This document shows positions 9,400-18,783 of a DNA stretch of 64,000 nucleotides, in pieces; position 1 is the stretch's first letter; every line of letters starts with the position of its first letter. The position numbers and the translations under genes are program-made. The DNA lies in assembly GCA_902167985.1 (NCBI GenBank), contig CABHNZ010000006.1, forward strand, positions 1 to 64,000. The letters are read 5' to 3'. The DNA comes from Shinella sp. UYSO24 (GTDB lineage: Bacteria; Pseudomonadota; Alphaproteobacteria; Rhizobiales; Rhizobiaceae). The notes below the pieces were generated by a model. That model made no database searches. It saw only the letters and a list, made by a program, of their open reading frames with translations, and had not been told where the DNA came from.

Positions 9400-9784
9400 G
9401 AAATTGCAGCCTTTGAAACCTGGAGATTACGAGGAGAACGAAGACGATCGAAGGACGCCTTTCACCGAATTCAATGATCTTTATATCTTGAGCAGACGCG
9501 CGTTGACTTCAAATGTTATAAATTAGACGGGGTGGCGAGAAAAATGCAACAGAGCGTGCTGTTGGCAGCACCCGGTTCGTCGTGAGCAGGTGCGATTTGG
9601 CATAAATCCCGTAAATGGTCGGGTTGTAAGATGTAGTCAGAATGGCTAGGTCACACTCGGAATTTTCTTAAGAAATGTAATTTTATCAATTAGTTATGTG
9701 TAAATTCATCTTCGTTGAAGGTTCTGTTCCCATCCAGAACAGCTCCACGTCTCGACTTAACGCCATTCTCGGGCCGGACGATGT
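9400..9784. other. non-coding gap upstream of hpxO
   Basis: A gap of 385 bases between the hpxO start and the 3' end of the next LysR gene. It is AT-richer than its surroundings near 9500-9530 and 9660-9710. It contains the perfect 12-base palindrome TTTCTTAAGAAA at 9664-9675. The hpxO promoter must lie here, but I cannot assign boxes with confidence. No convincing gene is seen. Confidence 0.4.
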
Positions 9785-10725
9785 TCAGTCTCGACGTTCT
9801 TGTTTCTGCAGAAGCGTCCTTTGGTGGGCAATGTAGGCATTTACCGCCGGATTGCTCTCATTCTTTCGGTATACTACGGCAAGGTCCGTGGTCACATCAT
9901 TGTCGTCCAAGGACACGTAACGTACGCCCGGAAGCCTGAAGCAATCCATGCTCTTGGGTACGAGGGCAATGCCAATCCCGACAGCAATCATGCTGGCGAT
10001 GGTCGTAAAGTCGCGTCCGTTGGAATTGATCCTGGGTTTGAAGCCGGCCTCGCCGCATGCATCCAACGTGTTGGCGTGAAATCCTATATCGGCCGGCTGG
10101 CGTGGGGTGATGAAAAGGTCCGCCTGTAAGTCGCTCAAACGAACCGATGCCTTTGACGCAAGCGGGTGACTGACGGATAGGGCCGCAACCAAGGGTTCAC
10201 GCAGTACAGTCGTGGCATTGAGTTCCGGCGGTATGATTGCGGGCGGGCGAATGTAGCCGAAATCCAGTTCGCCAAGCCTGATTTTCTCCAGTTGCTGCCG
10301 CATCTCCAACTCAATGAGACTGAGTTCGATGTCCGGCAACCCGCGCCGGAACGATCCCAATGAGTCAGTAAGAATTCCCGAATAGGCGGCCGAGGCCACA
10401 TAGCCGATGGTAATCCGCCCCGTTTCTCCTCTTCCAAGGCGTTTGAGCTGGGCCAGAGTGGCGTCTGCTTGTGCAACGATTTTCACGGCATCTTCGAAGA
10501 GTGCATTTCCCGTTGGGGTCAAATGGACGGAGCGCTTGGAGCGATCCAGCAGGGGCAGACCCACTATGCTTCCAGGCCGATGATTTGCTGGCTCAGGCCA
10601 GGCTGAGCAATACCGAGCTTCGCTGCCGCGCGTTCAAAGTTGCGCTCCTCGACAACCGCGATGAAGTATCTGAGGTGCCTGAGTTCGAAATTTGTCGCGC
10701 GGGGTCGGCTGGATGCACTCGCCAT
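9785..10725 (-). CDS. LysR-family transcriptional regulator, one frameshift near 10565
   Basis: A LysR regulator of 313 residues once one base is restored. From the ATG at 10725 the helix-turn-helix reads [20 protein letters not shown] and ends IIGLEA, followed by an in-frame stop. One missing base near 10565 reconnects it to [19 protein letters not shown] and an intact effector domain ([15 protein letters not shown] to [10 protein letters not shown]). It is divergent from the TonB-dependent receptor gene with 133 bases between starts, the usual position for a LysR activator of the facing operon. Control of the siderophore uptake genes is inferred from this layout. The domain is complete in the other frame, so the shift may be an error. 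Confidence 0.85.
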
Positions 10726-10858
10726 AGTCTTCCTTAAAGTCGCTGGGACGGATCAGAACTTTAACTTCTGAAAATACCTGGTCCCATTTATTGGATTTAT
10801 GCCCATGCTGTCGATAGAAAGGTGATTAATTTAGTCCAGAATTCCGCGCGGGGGCGGC

Positions 10859-12988
10859 ATGCGTTTCATCCAATCTCATCTTCTCGTCACGACAGCCCTT
10901 GTTTCGGCTCTTTCCGCTGGTCCGATTGCACGCGCGCAGGAAGCGAAGGACACCACGCTTGCTCCGATCGTGCTGCAGGGGCAGGGTACCGCCGATCCGC
11001 GAGGCCCGGTCGACGGCTATGTCGCAAAGACCAGCGCCACCGCCTCCAAGACCGGGACGCCCATTCTCGAGACGCAGCAATCCATCTCGGTCGTCACGAG
11101 GGACGAGATGGATGCGCAGGCAGCGCAGACGCTTGGGCAGGCCCTGAACTATACGCCGGGTGTTCTCGGGCAGCCTTACGGGTCCGATCCGCGTTTCGAT
11201 TCGCCGATCGTGCGCGGCTTCGATGGCAGGCAGATGCAGTATCTCAACGGTCTGAGGCTGATGCGTACCGCCGGTGCTCCGCCGATCGAAATCTATGGTC
11301 TTGAGCGGGTCGACGTGCTGCGCGGCCCGGCATCGGTCATGTACGGGCAGGCCAATCCGGGCGGTATCATCAATCAGATCAGCAAGCGGCCGAACTTCGA
11401 GACTTTCGGCGAAGTCGGGACGCAGTTCGGAAGCTACGACACCTATGGCGCTTTCTTCGATCTCGGCGGCGTGGTTGCCGGGCACGACGATCTTGCCTAC
11501 CGCCTCACCGGCCTTGGAAGGCTCGCAGGCGCCCAGACGGATGAGCTTGATAACGACCGCTATTTCATCGCGCCGGCACTGACATGGAAGCCCGATGAGG
11601 ACACCTCGCTCACCATCCTGACAAGCGTACAGCACGATAATCCGAGCACGCCGTCCGGCCTGCCGCCGCAATATGTGATCGGCAGTTCGGCCTTCAAGCT
11701 GCCGCGCGATTTCTATGTCGGCAACAAGAGCTTCGATCACTCGAGCCGGACGCTCACCAATCTCGGCTACGAGTTCGAGAAGCAGTTCAACGAGACCTGG
11801 ACCTTCCGCCAGAACGTTCGCTATTCCAATCTAGACTGGGATTACCAGTCGCTCGGCATGTCGACGCTCGGGCTTGCCGCCGACGGGCGCACCTTGCGCC
11901 GCAACGCCACGATCCAGAATGAAAAGCTCAACACGTTCAATGTCGATAACAACCTGACGGCGGAGTTCTCGACCGGCGAACTGGAGCATAAGGTGCTTTT
12001 CGGCTTCGACTACCGCTATTTCGACAACAACGTTCGTACACGCTTCTTCCAGGCAACGCCGCTCGACGTCCTCAACCCGTCCTATGGAGCGCCGATCACC
12101 CTTATCTCGCGAACGCTCGACACTCGCGTCAACAGCGACCTTTCGCAGGCCGGCCTCTATGTGCAGGACGAGCTGGCCTATGATCGCTGGCGTGCAACAT
12201 TCGGGCTGCGGCAGGACTGGGCATCGACGTCCGGCACGTCGCTGAATGGGCTGACCGGCGTCTCGCGGTCGCTCGACCAGAATGACCACAAACTGACGGG
12301 CCGGGCCGGCATCAGCTATCTCTTCGATGGCGGGATTGCGCCCTATGTCAGCTATGCGACCTCTTTCGAACCGGTTTCCGGTGCCAGCACGGTGACAGGT
12401 GATCCCTACAAGCCGACTGAGGGCGAACAGTGGGAGGCCGGTATCAAATATCAGCCCGAAGGCTGGGACGGGTTTTTCTCCGCCGCTGTCTACGATCTGA
12501 AGCAGAAAAATGTCCTGCGCACGGTCGGTGGCATATCGAGCCAGATCGGCGAGGTCCACGTCCGCGGTCTTGAACTGGAGGGCGTCGTCAGTCTGGCGCA
12601 GGGGCTGGATCTTCACGCGGCCTATACCTACACCGATGCCGAAATCGGTGCCGGTGCCGATAACGGAAACCGGGTGGAGAACGTGCCGCGCAATGCGACG
12701 AGCCTCTGGCTCAACTACACGTTCCAGGAGGATACGGCGCTGGCAGGGCTCGGTGTCGGTGGCGGTGTGCGCTATGTCGGCCAGCGTTACGGCAACAGCG
12801 CCAATACCTATGATCTCAATGGCGTGACCCTGTTCGATGCCGCACTCACCTACCGTAAGGATGGCTTCAAGGCTTCGCTCAATTTCCAGAACATCGCCGA
12901 TGAAAAATATGCCGCAAGCTGCAGCTCATTCGGGTGCTACTATGGCGACGGCCGTACCGTGATGGGAAAGCTGAGCTTCACCTGGTAG
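10859..12988 (+). CDS. TonB-dependent siderophore receptor
   Basis: A 709-residue outer-membrane receptor for ferric siderophores. A Sec signal peptide of about 26 residues (MRFIQSHLLVTTALVSALSA, cleavage after AQA-like ARAQ) is followed by the plug domain with TPILETQQSISVVTRDEM, PGVLGQPYG and VDVLRGPASVMYGQANPGG. The 22-strand barrel follows, with the typical DLKQKNVL, ASSFEPVSG-like and GVRYVGQRYGN blocks. It ends GKLSFTW with the aromatic C-terminal residue needed for barrel assembly. It resembles the FhuA/FoxA/FpvA class for hydroxamate or mixed siderophores. The frame is intact. It starts an operon with the FhuD-like and FhuB-like genes. Confidence 0.93.
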   Translation: MRFIQSHLLVTTALVSALSAGPIARAQEAKDTTLAPIVLQGQGTADPRGPVDGYVAKTSATASKTGTPILETQQSISVVTRDEMDAQAAQTLGQALNYTPGVLGQPYGSDPRFDSPIVRGFDGRQMQYLNGLRLMRTAGAPPIEIYGLERVDVLRGPASVMYGQANPGGIINQISKRPNFETFGEVGTQFGSYDTYGAFFDLGGVVAGHDDLAYRLTGLGRLAGAQTDELDNDRYFIAPALTWKPDEDTSLTILTSVQHDNPSTPSGLPPQYVIGSSAFKLPRDFYVGNKSFDHSSRTLTNLGYEFEKQFNETWTFRQNVRYSNLDWDYQSLGMSTLGLAADGRTLRRNATIQNEKLNTFNVDNNLTAEFSTGELEHKVLFGFDYRYFDNNVRTRFFQATPLDVLNPSYGAPITLISRTLDTRVNSDLSQAGLYVQDELAYDRWRATFGLRQDWASTSGTSLNGLTGVSRSLDQNDHKLTGRAGISYLFDGGIAPYVSYATSFEPVSGASTVTGDPYKPTEGEQWEAGIKYQPEGWDGFFSAAVYDLKQKNVLRTVGGISSQIGEVHVRGLELEGVVSLAQGLDLHAAYTYTDAEIGAGADNGNRVENVPRNATSLWLNYTFQEDTALAGLGVGGGVRYVGQRYGNSANTYDLNGVTLFDAALTYRKDGFKASLNFQNIADEKYAASCSSFGCYYGDGRTVMGKLSFTW

Positions 12989-12995
12989 TGGCTGG

Positions 12996-13891
12996 ATGAC
13001 GGGCATTTCAACGAATTTGCGACGCCGGGATTTCGTTTTCGGCGCCGCCGCAACGGTTTTGACCGCGCGCTCCGCCGCGGCTTCTGGTCTGCCGCGCCTT
13101 GCCGCGATCGACTGGGCGATGCTGGAAACCTCTATTGCGCTGGGCGTCATGCCGGTCGCCGCGACGGAGCTGATCCAGTTTCGCAAGGACGCGATCGAGC
13201 CGGAGATCCCGGCCGCGTCATCGATCTCGGATTGCGAGGAACGCCGAATTTCGAGCTGTTGAGCGTCATAAGGCCGGATCTCATCCTGCTCTCGCCCTTC
13301 TACACGCGGCATCAGGCAGCTCTCGAGCGCATCGCGCCGATCATTTCCCTGCCCTTTTATGTCAAAGGCGAGCCGCCATTCGAAAAGGCCTGCGCTGCCG
13401 TGTCGGCACTCGGGGCGCGGCTCGGGCGTGAGAAAGACGCCGTGTCCGTACTGATGAAGATCGAGAGCAGGCTTGCCGAATGCCGTTCCGGCCTCGCGCG
13501 CTTCGCAAAACGGCCGACCTATCTCGTCAATGTCGGTGATGCACGCCATGTCCGCGTTTTCGGCTCGGACAGCATGTTCGGCGATGTGCTGTCGCGCCTC
13601 GGACTTCGCAATGCCTGGGCCGAGAGGTCGCGCTACACGTTTGCGGCGCCAGTGCCGATCGAGCAACTGGCGAAAGAGGGAGACGCGCGGATTGTCATCA
13701 TCTCGGAAATTCCGGTCGAGGCGCGTGCCGGCCTTCGGCAAAGCATGATCTGGAACGCGCTTGCCCCGGTGAAGGAGGGGCGGCTTCTTACCCTTCCCAA
13801 TATCAATCCCTATGGCGGTATTCTCGCCGGATTGCGCTTTGCAAGGCTGCTTCATGAGGCGCTCTTGGCGTCGGGTGAGGGTGATCGATGA
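12996..13891 (+). CDS. FhuD-like ferric-siderophore periplasmic binding protein, one frameshift near 13215
   Basis: A periplasmic iron-siderophore binding protein of 298 residues in the restored frame. It has a twin-arginine signal (RRRDFVFGAAATVL, residues 9-22), as in many rhizobial FhuD proteins. The first lobe reads LPRLAAIDWAMLETSIALGV, and the frame shifts at about 13215, where one G appears lost from a GGCCGGC context. After restoration, VIDLGLRGTPNFELLSVIRPDLIL and ISLPFYVKG continue the fold to LAPVKEGRLLTLPNINPYGG. It starts 7 bases after the receptor stop, and its stop overlaps the fhuB start (ATGATG), so the three genes form one operon. Confidence 0.85.
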
Positions 13892-15869
13892 TGCGGCCCT
13901 CCCTCTTTGCGCTTTTTGGCTTTCTGGCCGCTGCCGGCCTTTTCCTTTTCACGGCCTCCGCCGTGGTCCCCATGTCGCAATGGCCGGCCGCGATCTTCTC
14001 GTCGGCGTCGGGACGGCTCGACGAGATCATCCTGCTATACGGGCTTTTTCCGCGTGCCGGTGTCGCGTTGGCGGCGGGGGCAGCTCTTGGCCTTGCCGGC
14101 GCCTGCTGCAACAGCTTTTGCGCAATCCTATCGCCGATCCCTCGACACTTGGAATTTCCGCCGGCGCACAGCTGGCCATCGTCATAGCAACCCTGTTCTT
14201 TCCGGCCTTGCTCGACGGGCATCGTGCGCTTGTCGCGCTTTCGGGCGCGGCGATCGCTGCTCTCATCGTCTTTGCGCTTGGATGGCGCACCTCATTCGAA
14301 CCGGTGACGATGGTCGTCTCCGGAATGCTGGTGGGTGTCACGGCTGCAGCGCTCTCGGCGGCCCTCACGCTTGCACAGGGCGAATATCTCATGTCGCTGG
14401 TGACGTGGAATGGCGGGTCGCTCAGCCAGCAGGATTGGTCGGTCTTCAACACCCTGTCGCTGGAACTGGGTCTGGCGATGGTGGCTGCGGCAATTCTCCT
14501 GCGTCCCCTGCTGATCCTCGGGCTTGGCGATGCAAGCGCCCGCTCGCTCGGGATCAGCCTTCGCGGCGTACGGCTGGCGGTCGCCGCTCTGGCAACGCTG
14601 CTTGCCGGTCTGGTGGCGGCCAATGTGGGTCTCATCAGTTTCGTCGGCCTTGTCGCTGCCGCGCTCGTGCGGGGCTGTGGTGTCCGCAGCCCCTTTGTCG
14701 TTCTTGCACTTTCGCCCCTGGCCGGCGGTCTGTTTCTCTGGCTCTGCGATGGTGCGGTGCAGGCCGTTGCGGGTGCCAGCGGCGAAACGTTCCCAACGGG
14801 ATCAGTGACCGCGCTTGCCGGCGGTCCGCTGCTCCTGTGGCTGCTGCCGAAAGTGCGCTCGCTCCAGGGCCATCACAGGCCGCACGGATCGGTGAGGCGG
14901 ATCAATGCCGCCAAGGGGCTGGCCATCCTTGCTGCCTCGCTCCCCTTCGTCATTGCAATCGCCCTGCTGGTTGGAAACGACGGGCATGGCTGGACCGTGC
15001 TTTCCCTTCAGACGGCGGCCGATCTTTCCCCGCTGAGATGGCCGAGACTGCTTGCCGCGGCAGGGGCGGGAGGTTTGCTTGCGCTCACGGGTGCCATTCT
15101 CCAGCGCCTGACGGGCAACGCCATGGCGAGCCCGGAAGTCATCGGCGTCAGTGGCGGCGCCGGCCTCGGTTTTGCCGTCGTCCTGACGCTGTTTCCCATG
15201 GGCGGGCCCTATTCGATGGTGGCCGGGGCGGCCCTTGGAGGGCTTGCTGCCATTTCTGCGGTGCTGGCTTTCGCCCGCCGGCAAAGCCTTCCGCCGGAAA
15301 AGCTGCTGCTCGCCGGTATCGCCATCAGTTCCTTGAGTTCGGCCGTGCTTGCCGTGTTGATGGCGGCGGGCGATCAGAGAGCCTGGCAGATCCTGGCGTG
15401 GATCGGCGGCACGGCAGCATCGGTGACGCCGGGAGTTGCGACCTTTCTCGCCATTCTGTCGATCATCGTCATGACGGCATCGCTGTTCCTCGTCCGATGG
15501 CTGACCCTTCTGCCTCTCGGCGTGCCGACGTCACGCAGTCTCGGCGTTCCGATCACCGCGAGCCGCGTCGTCACGCTTGCCCTGTGTGGCGTGGCGACCG
15601 GAGCGGCCTCCGTGCTTGTCGGTCCTCTGAGTTTCGTCGGGCTGATCGCTCCGCATATTGCCGTACGGGCGGGGTTCATCAGGGCGACGGACCATCTTGC
15701 CGCCTCCTTCCTGCTCGGTGCCGTCATTATGGCCTTCGCGGATTTTGGTGCACGCACGGCAACCTTCCCCTATGAGCTTCCGCTGGGGCTTTTTGCAGCC
15801 ATGGTTGGAGCGCCGTATTTGATCTGGCTGATGACGAGAAGATCGAAGCTCTCGGATTCTCGTTCGTAG
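13888..15869 (+). CDS. fhuB: FhuB-like fused iron-siderophore ABC permease, one frameshift near 14102
   Basis: An inner-membrane permease made of two fused FecCD-type halves; the restored length is exactly 660 residues, the usual size of FhuB. The first half has LLYGLFPRAGVALAAGAALG, then QQLLRNPIADPSTLGISAGA, and many hydrophobic segments. The second half, from about residue 335, repeats the pattern with LPRLLAAAGAGGLLAL-like, LTGNAMASPEVIGVSGG and GPLSFVGLIAPHIAVR. The frame breaks near 14102 (GCCTGCTG), where one lost C explains the shift and restores ALLQQLLRN. No fhuC-type ATPase gene follows, so the transporter must use an ATPase encoded elsewhere. Confidence 0.88.
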
Positions 15870-16035
15870 CAGCTTGCGAAGAATGGTGAGCGCCAGAAAT
15901 CGGTGGCCTATTGCCGTGCGAATTCGCAGGTTACGTGATGGCGGATCGCTGGTTCGAGTGCCGTCAAAGCCAACACCATACGCCGCGAGAATCCTCGGAT
16001 GCCGAATAAATCGCGGCATTCTCGGCAGCTTGACG

Positions 16036-16272
16036 TCAAGCGCCGACGAGACTGCTGTGAATCAGGTGAAGCGAAATCAATGTAAGCAGAATCTCCGCCA
16101 GCGCGAAATAGACCCTTTTGGGAACGACTTTTACGACATAGACCCCGAGCAACGTCGAGATTCTCCCCACCGAAACAAGGAGGACCGATACCTGCAAGGT
16201 CGACAAGGGAAACCTAGCGCCCTCGTCGCTCGCGGTGACGATGGACCAACTCGGCGGTAGCCACCCACTCAA
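16036..16272 (-). pseudogene. possible TauE/SafE (TSUP) membrane protein C-terminal remnant
   Basis: A 78-codon open frame whose second half, RISTLLGVYVVKVVPKR and then YFALAEILLTLISLHLI, has two hydrophobic segments with the TLLGV..VK.VP pattern common at the end of TauE/SafE sulfite-exporter-like permeases. The remaining six or so helices are absent. The first 20 codons look unrelated. It may be the tail of a gene cut by recombination, or a chance similarity. Confidence 0.35.
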
Positions 16273-16329
16273 GCGCTCTCAACGTCGCCCAGATCGGAAT
16301 ACCGCGCGCGCCGGAAGAGTTCCAGTGGG

Positions 16330-16663
16330 AGATTCTCCTGCGTGCCCGCGGAAGTGGTTGCGTAGACCGCATCACCATTTATGGCTTGGCAAGCGCTTCT
16401 GCCCTGCGGCTGATGGCGACCGCACCGTCATCAGGCATATTCAGCCATTTGCGGCCGCGGGTCGGCTAGATAGCGGCCTGTGTGTACCTCCCCAGCCTGC
16501 AGGTGAAGGATGGTTCTGTCGTCCAACGCGGGTAAGCGATAGCAGTCCGGGACGTGTCGAGACCTTGCCCTATCGCACCGGCCGTCCTTCATCAATATCA
16601 CACGCATCGACGCTTGCCCCAACGACCGAATGAACGGGCCGGGACACTATGGTCAAGTTCCAG
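16330..16663 (+). pseudogene. degenerate short-chain dehydrogenase remnant
   Basis: Pieces of a short-chain dehydrogenase can be matched to the intact SDR at 62354-63093. ITIYGL...ALRLMAT resembles [29 protein letters not shown] (about 16543-16581) matches [26 protein letters not shown] (about 16603-16645) matches [14 protein letters not shown]; and MVKFQG plus stop is identical. The frames differ and the middle is missing, so this is a decayed paralogue. Its last 15 bases and the following hairpin form a near-identical repeat with the SDR at 63.1 kb. Confidence 0.5.
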
Positions 16664-16705
16664 GGATGAATATCGAATGGCCCGGGCGGAGACATCCGCC
16701 CGGGC
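16649..16705 (+). repeat. 57-base repeat, copy 1 (SDR 3' end plus hairpin)
   Basis: The 57 bases are identical to 63073-63129 except for two mismatches. The repeat covers the last codons of an SDR gene (MVKFQG, stop) and the arms of a GC-rich stem-loop. The copies bracket the two catabolic units, about 46 kb apart in direct orientation. Confidence 0.85.
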
Positions 16706-16709
16706 CATT
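16676..16709. terminator. strong stem-loop, probable bidirectional terminator
   Basis: A perfect 15-bp stem AATGGCCCGGGCGGA / TCCGCCCGGGCCATT with the 4-base loop GACA. It lies about 110 bases beyond the stop of the minus-strand ThDP gene and just after the decayed SDR stop on the plus strand. There is only a short T-rich stretch on either side, so termination may be imperfect or Rho-assisted. Confidence 0.7.
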
Positions 16710-16817
16710 TGCCGTTTTGAGCCAAGCTTGCTTCGGCATGCCGGTGGGTCTCGGTAGAGAGCCTGCAGGCATGCCGGGTCGCAAACGTTCTTGCGTTCTG
16801 GCGAGGCTGGGCGGGCG

Positions 16818-18512
16818 TTAGCCCATCCAGGCGCTGACCGGAACAGCCGTATCTTCGAGCGGCTGCGACAGGATATCGACAAGAACCGGACCGTCATGCT
16901 CGATCGCCTGCTTGAAGACCTTGGGCAGGTCGGCAGGGTCGGCCACGGTGAAGCTTTTGACGCCGTAAGCTGCAGCCACCTTGGCGTGGTCCGTGCGATC
17001 GAAATCCACCGAGTAATAGCGCTCGTTATAGCCGAATTTCTGGCTCGCCTTGATCCAGCCGAAGACGGAGTTGGAAAAGACGATCATCAGGAGCGGGATC
17101 TTCTTGCGGACGATCGTCTCCAGTTCGCCGACGGTGAAGCCGAAGCTGCCGTCACCCATGACGGAAACGACCTTGGAGGACTGGCGGCCGTACCATGCGC
17201 CCATGGCGGCCGACATCGAATAGCCGAGCGCTCCGTGGGCCCGGTTGGTGATGAAGTGCCGGCCGGGTTCGAGGAAATCATAATAACCGGAGAAGTAGGG
17301 GCAGGGCGTGCCGGGATCGGCAACGACAACGGCGTCGCGCGGCAGAAGCTTGTGCAACTCGTTGAGGACGCGTTCCGGGCGGATCGGCGTGTCGTTGCTG
17401 AAGGCGCGCAATTCGAATTCCGCGCGGCGCTTGGCCTTCGCCATGGCCGTGACGGCGCGGCCATCGATACAGTCGCTGCGGTCCTGCGGGATGATCGCCT
17501 CGATCTCGGAGATCAGGCCCTGCAGCGCGAGCTTGGCGTCGCCGACGAGTGCGACATCCGTCTTGTAATTGGCGGAAATGACCATCGGGTCGGCGTCGAT
17601 ATGAACGATTGCCGTGGAGCGCGACGGGTAGTTCCAGTGCTCGGTCGTGGTCGAGCCTGCACGTGCGCCGATGAAGACGACCAGATCGGCCATCTGAACG
17701 ACTTCCCGCGTGGCAATGACGCCGCCATTCGTGCCGACGACGCCGACGCAGAGCGGATGCTCGGCCGAGAGGCTGCCCTGTCCGCTGATCGTGGTGCAGA
17801 CCGGCGCATTGAGGAGCAGGGCCAGGGTCGACATTTCCTCGCAGGCGCCGGAGATGACGACGCCGCCGCCAACGATGAAGACCGGGGCCTTTGCGGCAAC
17901 GATGGCCGCGGCTGCGCGGCTGATGTCCGACGGATCGGGCGCCGTGCGCCAGGACGGGTAGGACCCATGCTCCGGCTGCGCCCAGATCAGGTCTTCGGAA
18001 AGCGGCTGTTTCTGGATGTCATAGGGCAGGCCGATATGCGCGGCGCCGGGCTTGCCGGAGGTCATGGCGCGAAAGGCGCTGCGGAAGACGCGCGGCACTT
18101 CGTCCGCACGGTCGATGACGGCATTCCACTTGGTCAGCGGGCGATAGAGCCCCTTCTGGTCCAGCTCCGTCAGCGGATATTTGCCGCGCGAGGTGACGGG
18201 AATATCGGAGGTGATGCCGAGTACCGGCACGGAGGATTCGTTTGCCTCGACGATGCCCGGCAGCAGGTAGGTGGCGCCGCCGCCGCTCGGGCCTTCGCAG
18301 ACGCCCACCAAGCCGGTGACGCGCGCATAGCCGTCCGCCATATAGGCGGCGCTGCGCTCGTCGCGCGCAAGGACGTGTTCCATGCCATGGTTGAGCCGAT
18401 GAAGCGCGTCATAGAAGGGCAGGCTGGTGTCGCCGCAAAGGCCGAAGATATGCTTCACGCCGTTCAGCTGCAGCATGCGGACGGCTGCCTCCGCTCCGGA
18501 AATCTCGTTCAT
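16818..18512 (-). CDS. thiamine diphosphate-dependent enzyme, acetolactate synthase-like
   Basis: A 564-residue enzyme of the acetolactate synthase/benzoylformate decarboxylase superfamily. The N-terminal PYR domain carries the activating Glu in LARDERSAAYMADGYARVTG. The central FAD/nucleotide-like domain has PVFIVGGGV and ARAGSTTTEHWNYP. The C-terminal PP domain has the ThDP/Mg motif VMGDGSFGFTVGELETI with the downstream VFSNSVFGWIK. Such enzymes join or cleave 2-oxo acids; the substrate here is unknown. It is divergent from the binding-protein operon, and the 271-base gap between them carries a promoter with an inverted repeat. The frame is intact. It is a paralogue of the ThDP enzyme at 40810. 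Confidence 0.88.
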   Translation of the reverse strand: MNEISGAEAAVRMLQLNGVKHIFGLCGDTSLPFYDALHRLNHGMEHVLARDERSAAYMADGYARVTGLVGVCEGPSGGGATYLLPGIVEANESSVPVLGITSDIPVTSRGKYPLTELDQKGLYRPLTKWNAVIDRADEVPRVFRSAFRAMTSGKPGAAHIGLPYDIQKQPLSEDLIWAQPEHGSYPSWRTAPDPSDISRAAAAIVAAKAPVFIVGGGVVISGACEEMSTLALLLNAPVCTTISGQGSLSAEHPLCVGVVGTNGGVIATREVVQMADLVVFIGARAGSTTTEHWNYPSRSTAIVHIDADPMVISANYKTDVALVGDAKLALQGLISEIEAIIPQDRSDCIDGRAVTAMAKAKRRAEFELRAFSNDTPIRPERVLNELHKLLPRDAVVVADPGTPCPYFSGYYDFLEPGRHFITNRAHGALGYSMSAAMGAWYGRQSSKVVSVMGDGSFGFTVGELETIVRKKIPLLMIVFSNSVFGWIKASQKFGYNERYYSVDFDRTDHAKVAAAYGVKSFTVADPADLPKVFKQAIEHDGPVLVDILSQPLEDTAVPVSAWMG

Positions 18513-18709
18513 CGATCTACCCCTTTTCTTGTCTGTAATTTAGTCCTGAATACAGCATGATATTTTATCCAGCAACTCGGATATGGAAGAAATTTCCTTG
18601 AGAAGAGCCGGCAGAATTGGTCTTTAGCGCACGAAATTCGGTGAGATAAAGGCATTTCGGCCCTGCGAGAGGTCTGCGATAGCCCTTTCGTCCGTGTGTC
18701 AATTCAGGC

Positions 18710-18746
18710 TTGCCTATTGCTGTGTTCTACATATTATACAGCAATA
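18710..18746 (+). promoter_or_regulatory. promoter with embedded inverted-repeat operator
   Basis: A perfect 9-bp inverted repeat TATTGCTGT-N14-ACAGCAATA lies at 18715-18746. It brackets a sigma70-like promoter with TTGCCT at 18710-18715 and TATTAT at 18732-18737, spacing 16. It is 37 bases upstream of the binding-protein ATG at 18784. The arms sit on the spacer and just past the -10 box, the expected position for a repressor. The GntR regulator encoded in the same operon is the obvious candidate, by inference only. Confidence 0.5.
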
Positions 18747-18783
18747 AATAAGGCGCCAAGCCATTGCTAAAAGGGGTTCAGGA

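Larger units (their letters stand above)
15870..16817. other. 948-base gap with gene debris, a repeat and a terminator
   Basis: No intact gene lies between fhuB and the ThDP enzyme. The gap holds a possible TauE/SafE tail on the minus strand (16036-16272), a degenerate SDR on the plus strand (about 16330-16663), a 57-base repeat (16649-16705) shared with 63.1 kb, and a 15-bp stem-loop (16676-16709). The first 160 bases carry nothing I recognise. The composition suggests an old recombination junction. Confidence 0.5.

Noticed and set aside
13907..15775. 622-codon frame overlapping fhuB in a second plus-strand frame
   Set aside because: Arg/Cys-rich product without membrane helices; fhuB in the other frame explains the coding signal.
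16791..18560. 589-codon open frame on the plus strand opposite the ThDP gene
   Set aside because: It is a GC-driven antisense frame; the minus-strand protein has full ThDP-enzyme motifs, and the plus-strand product has none.
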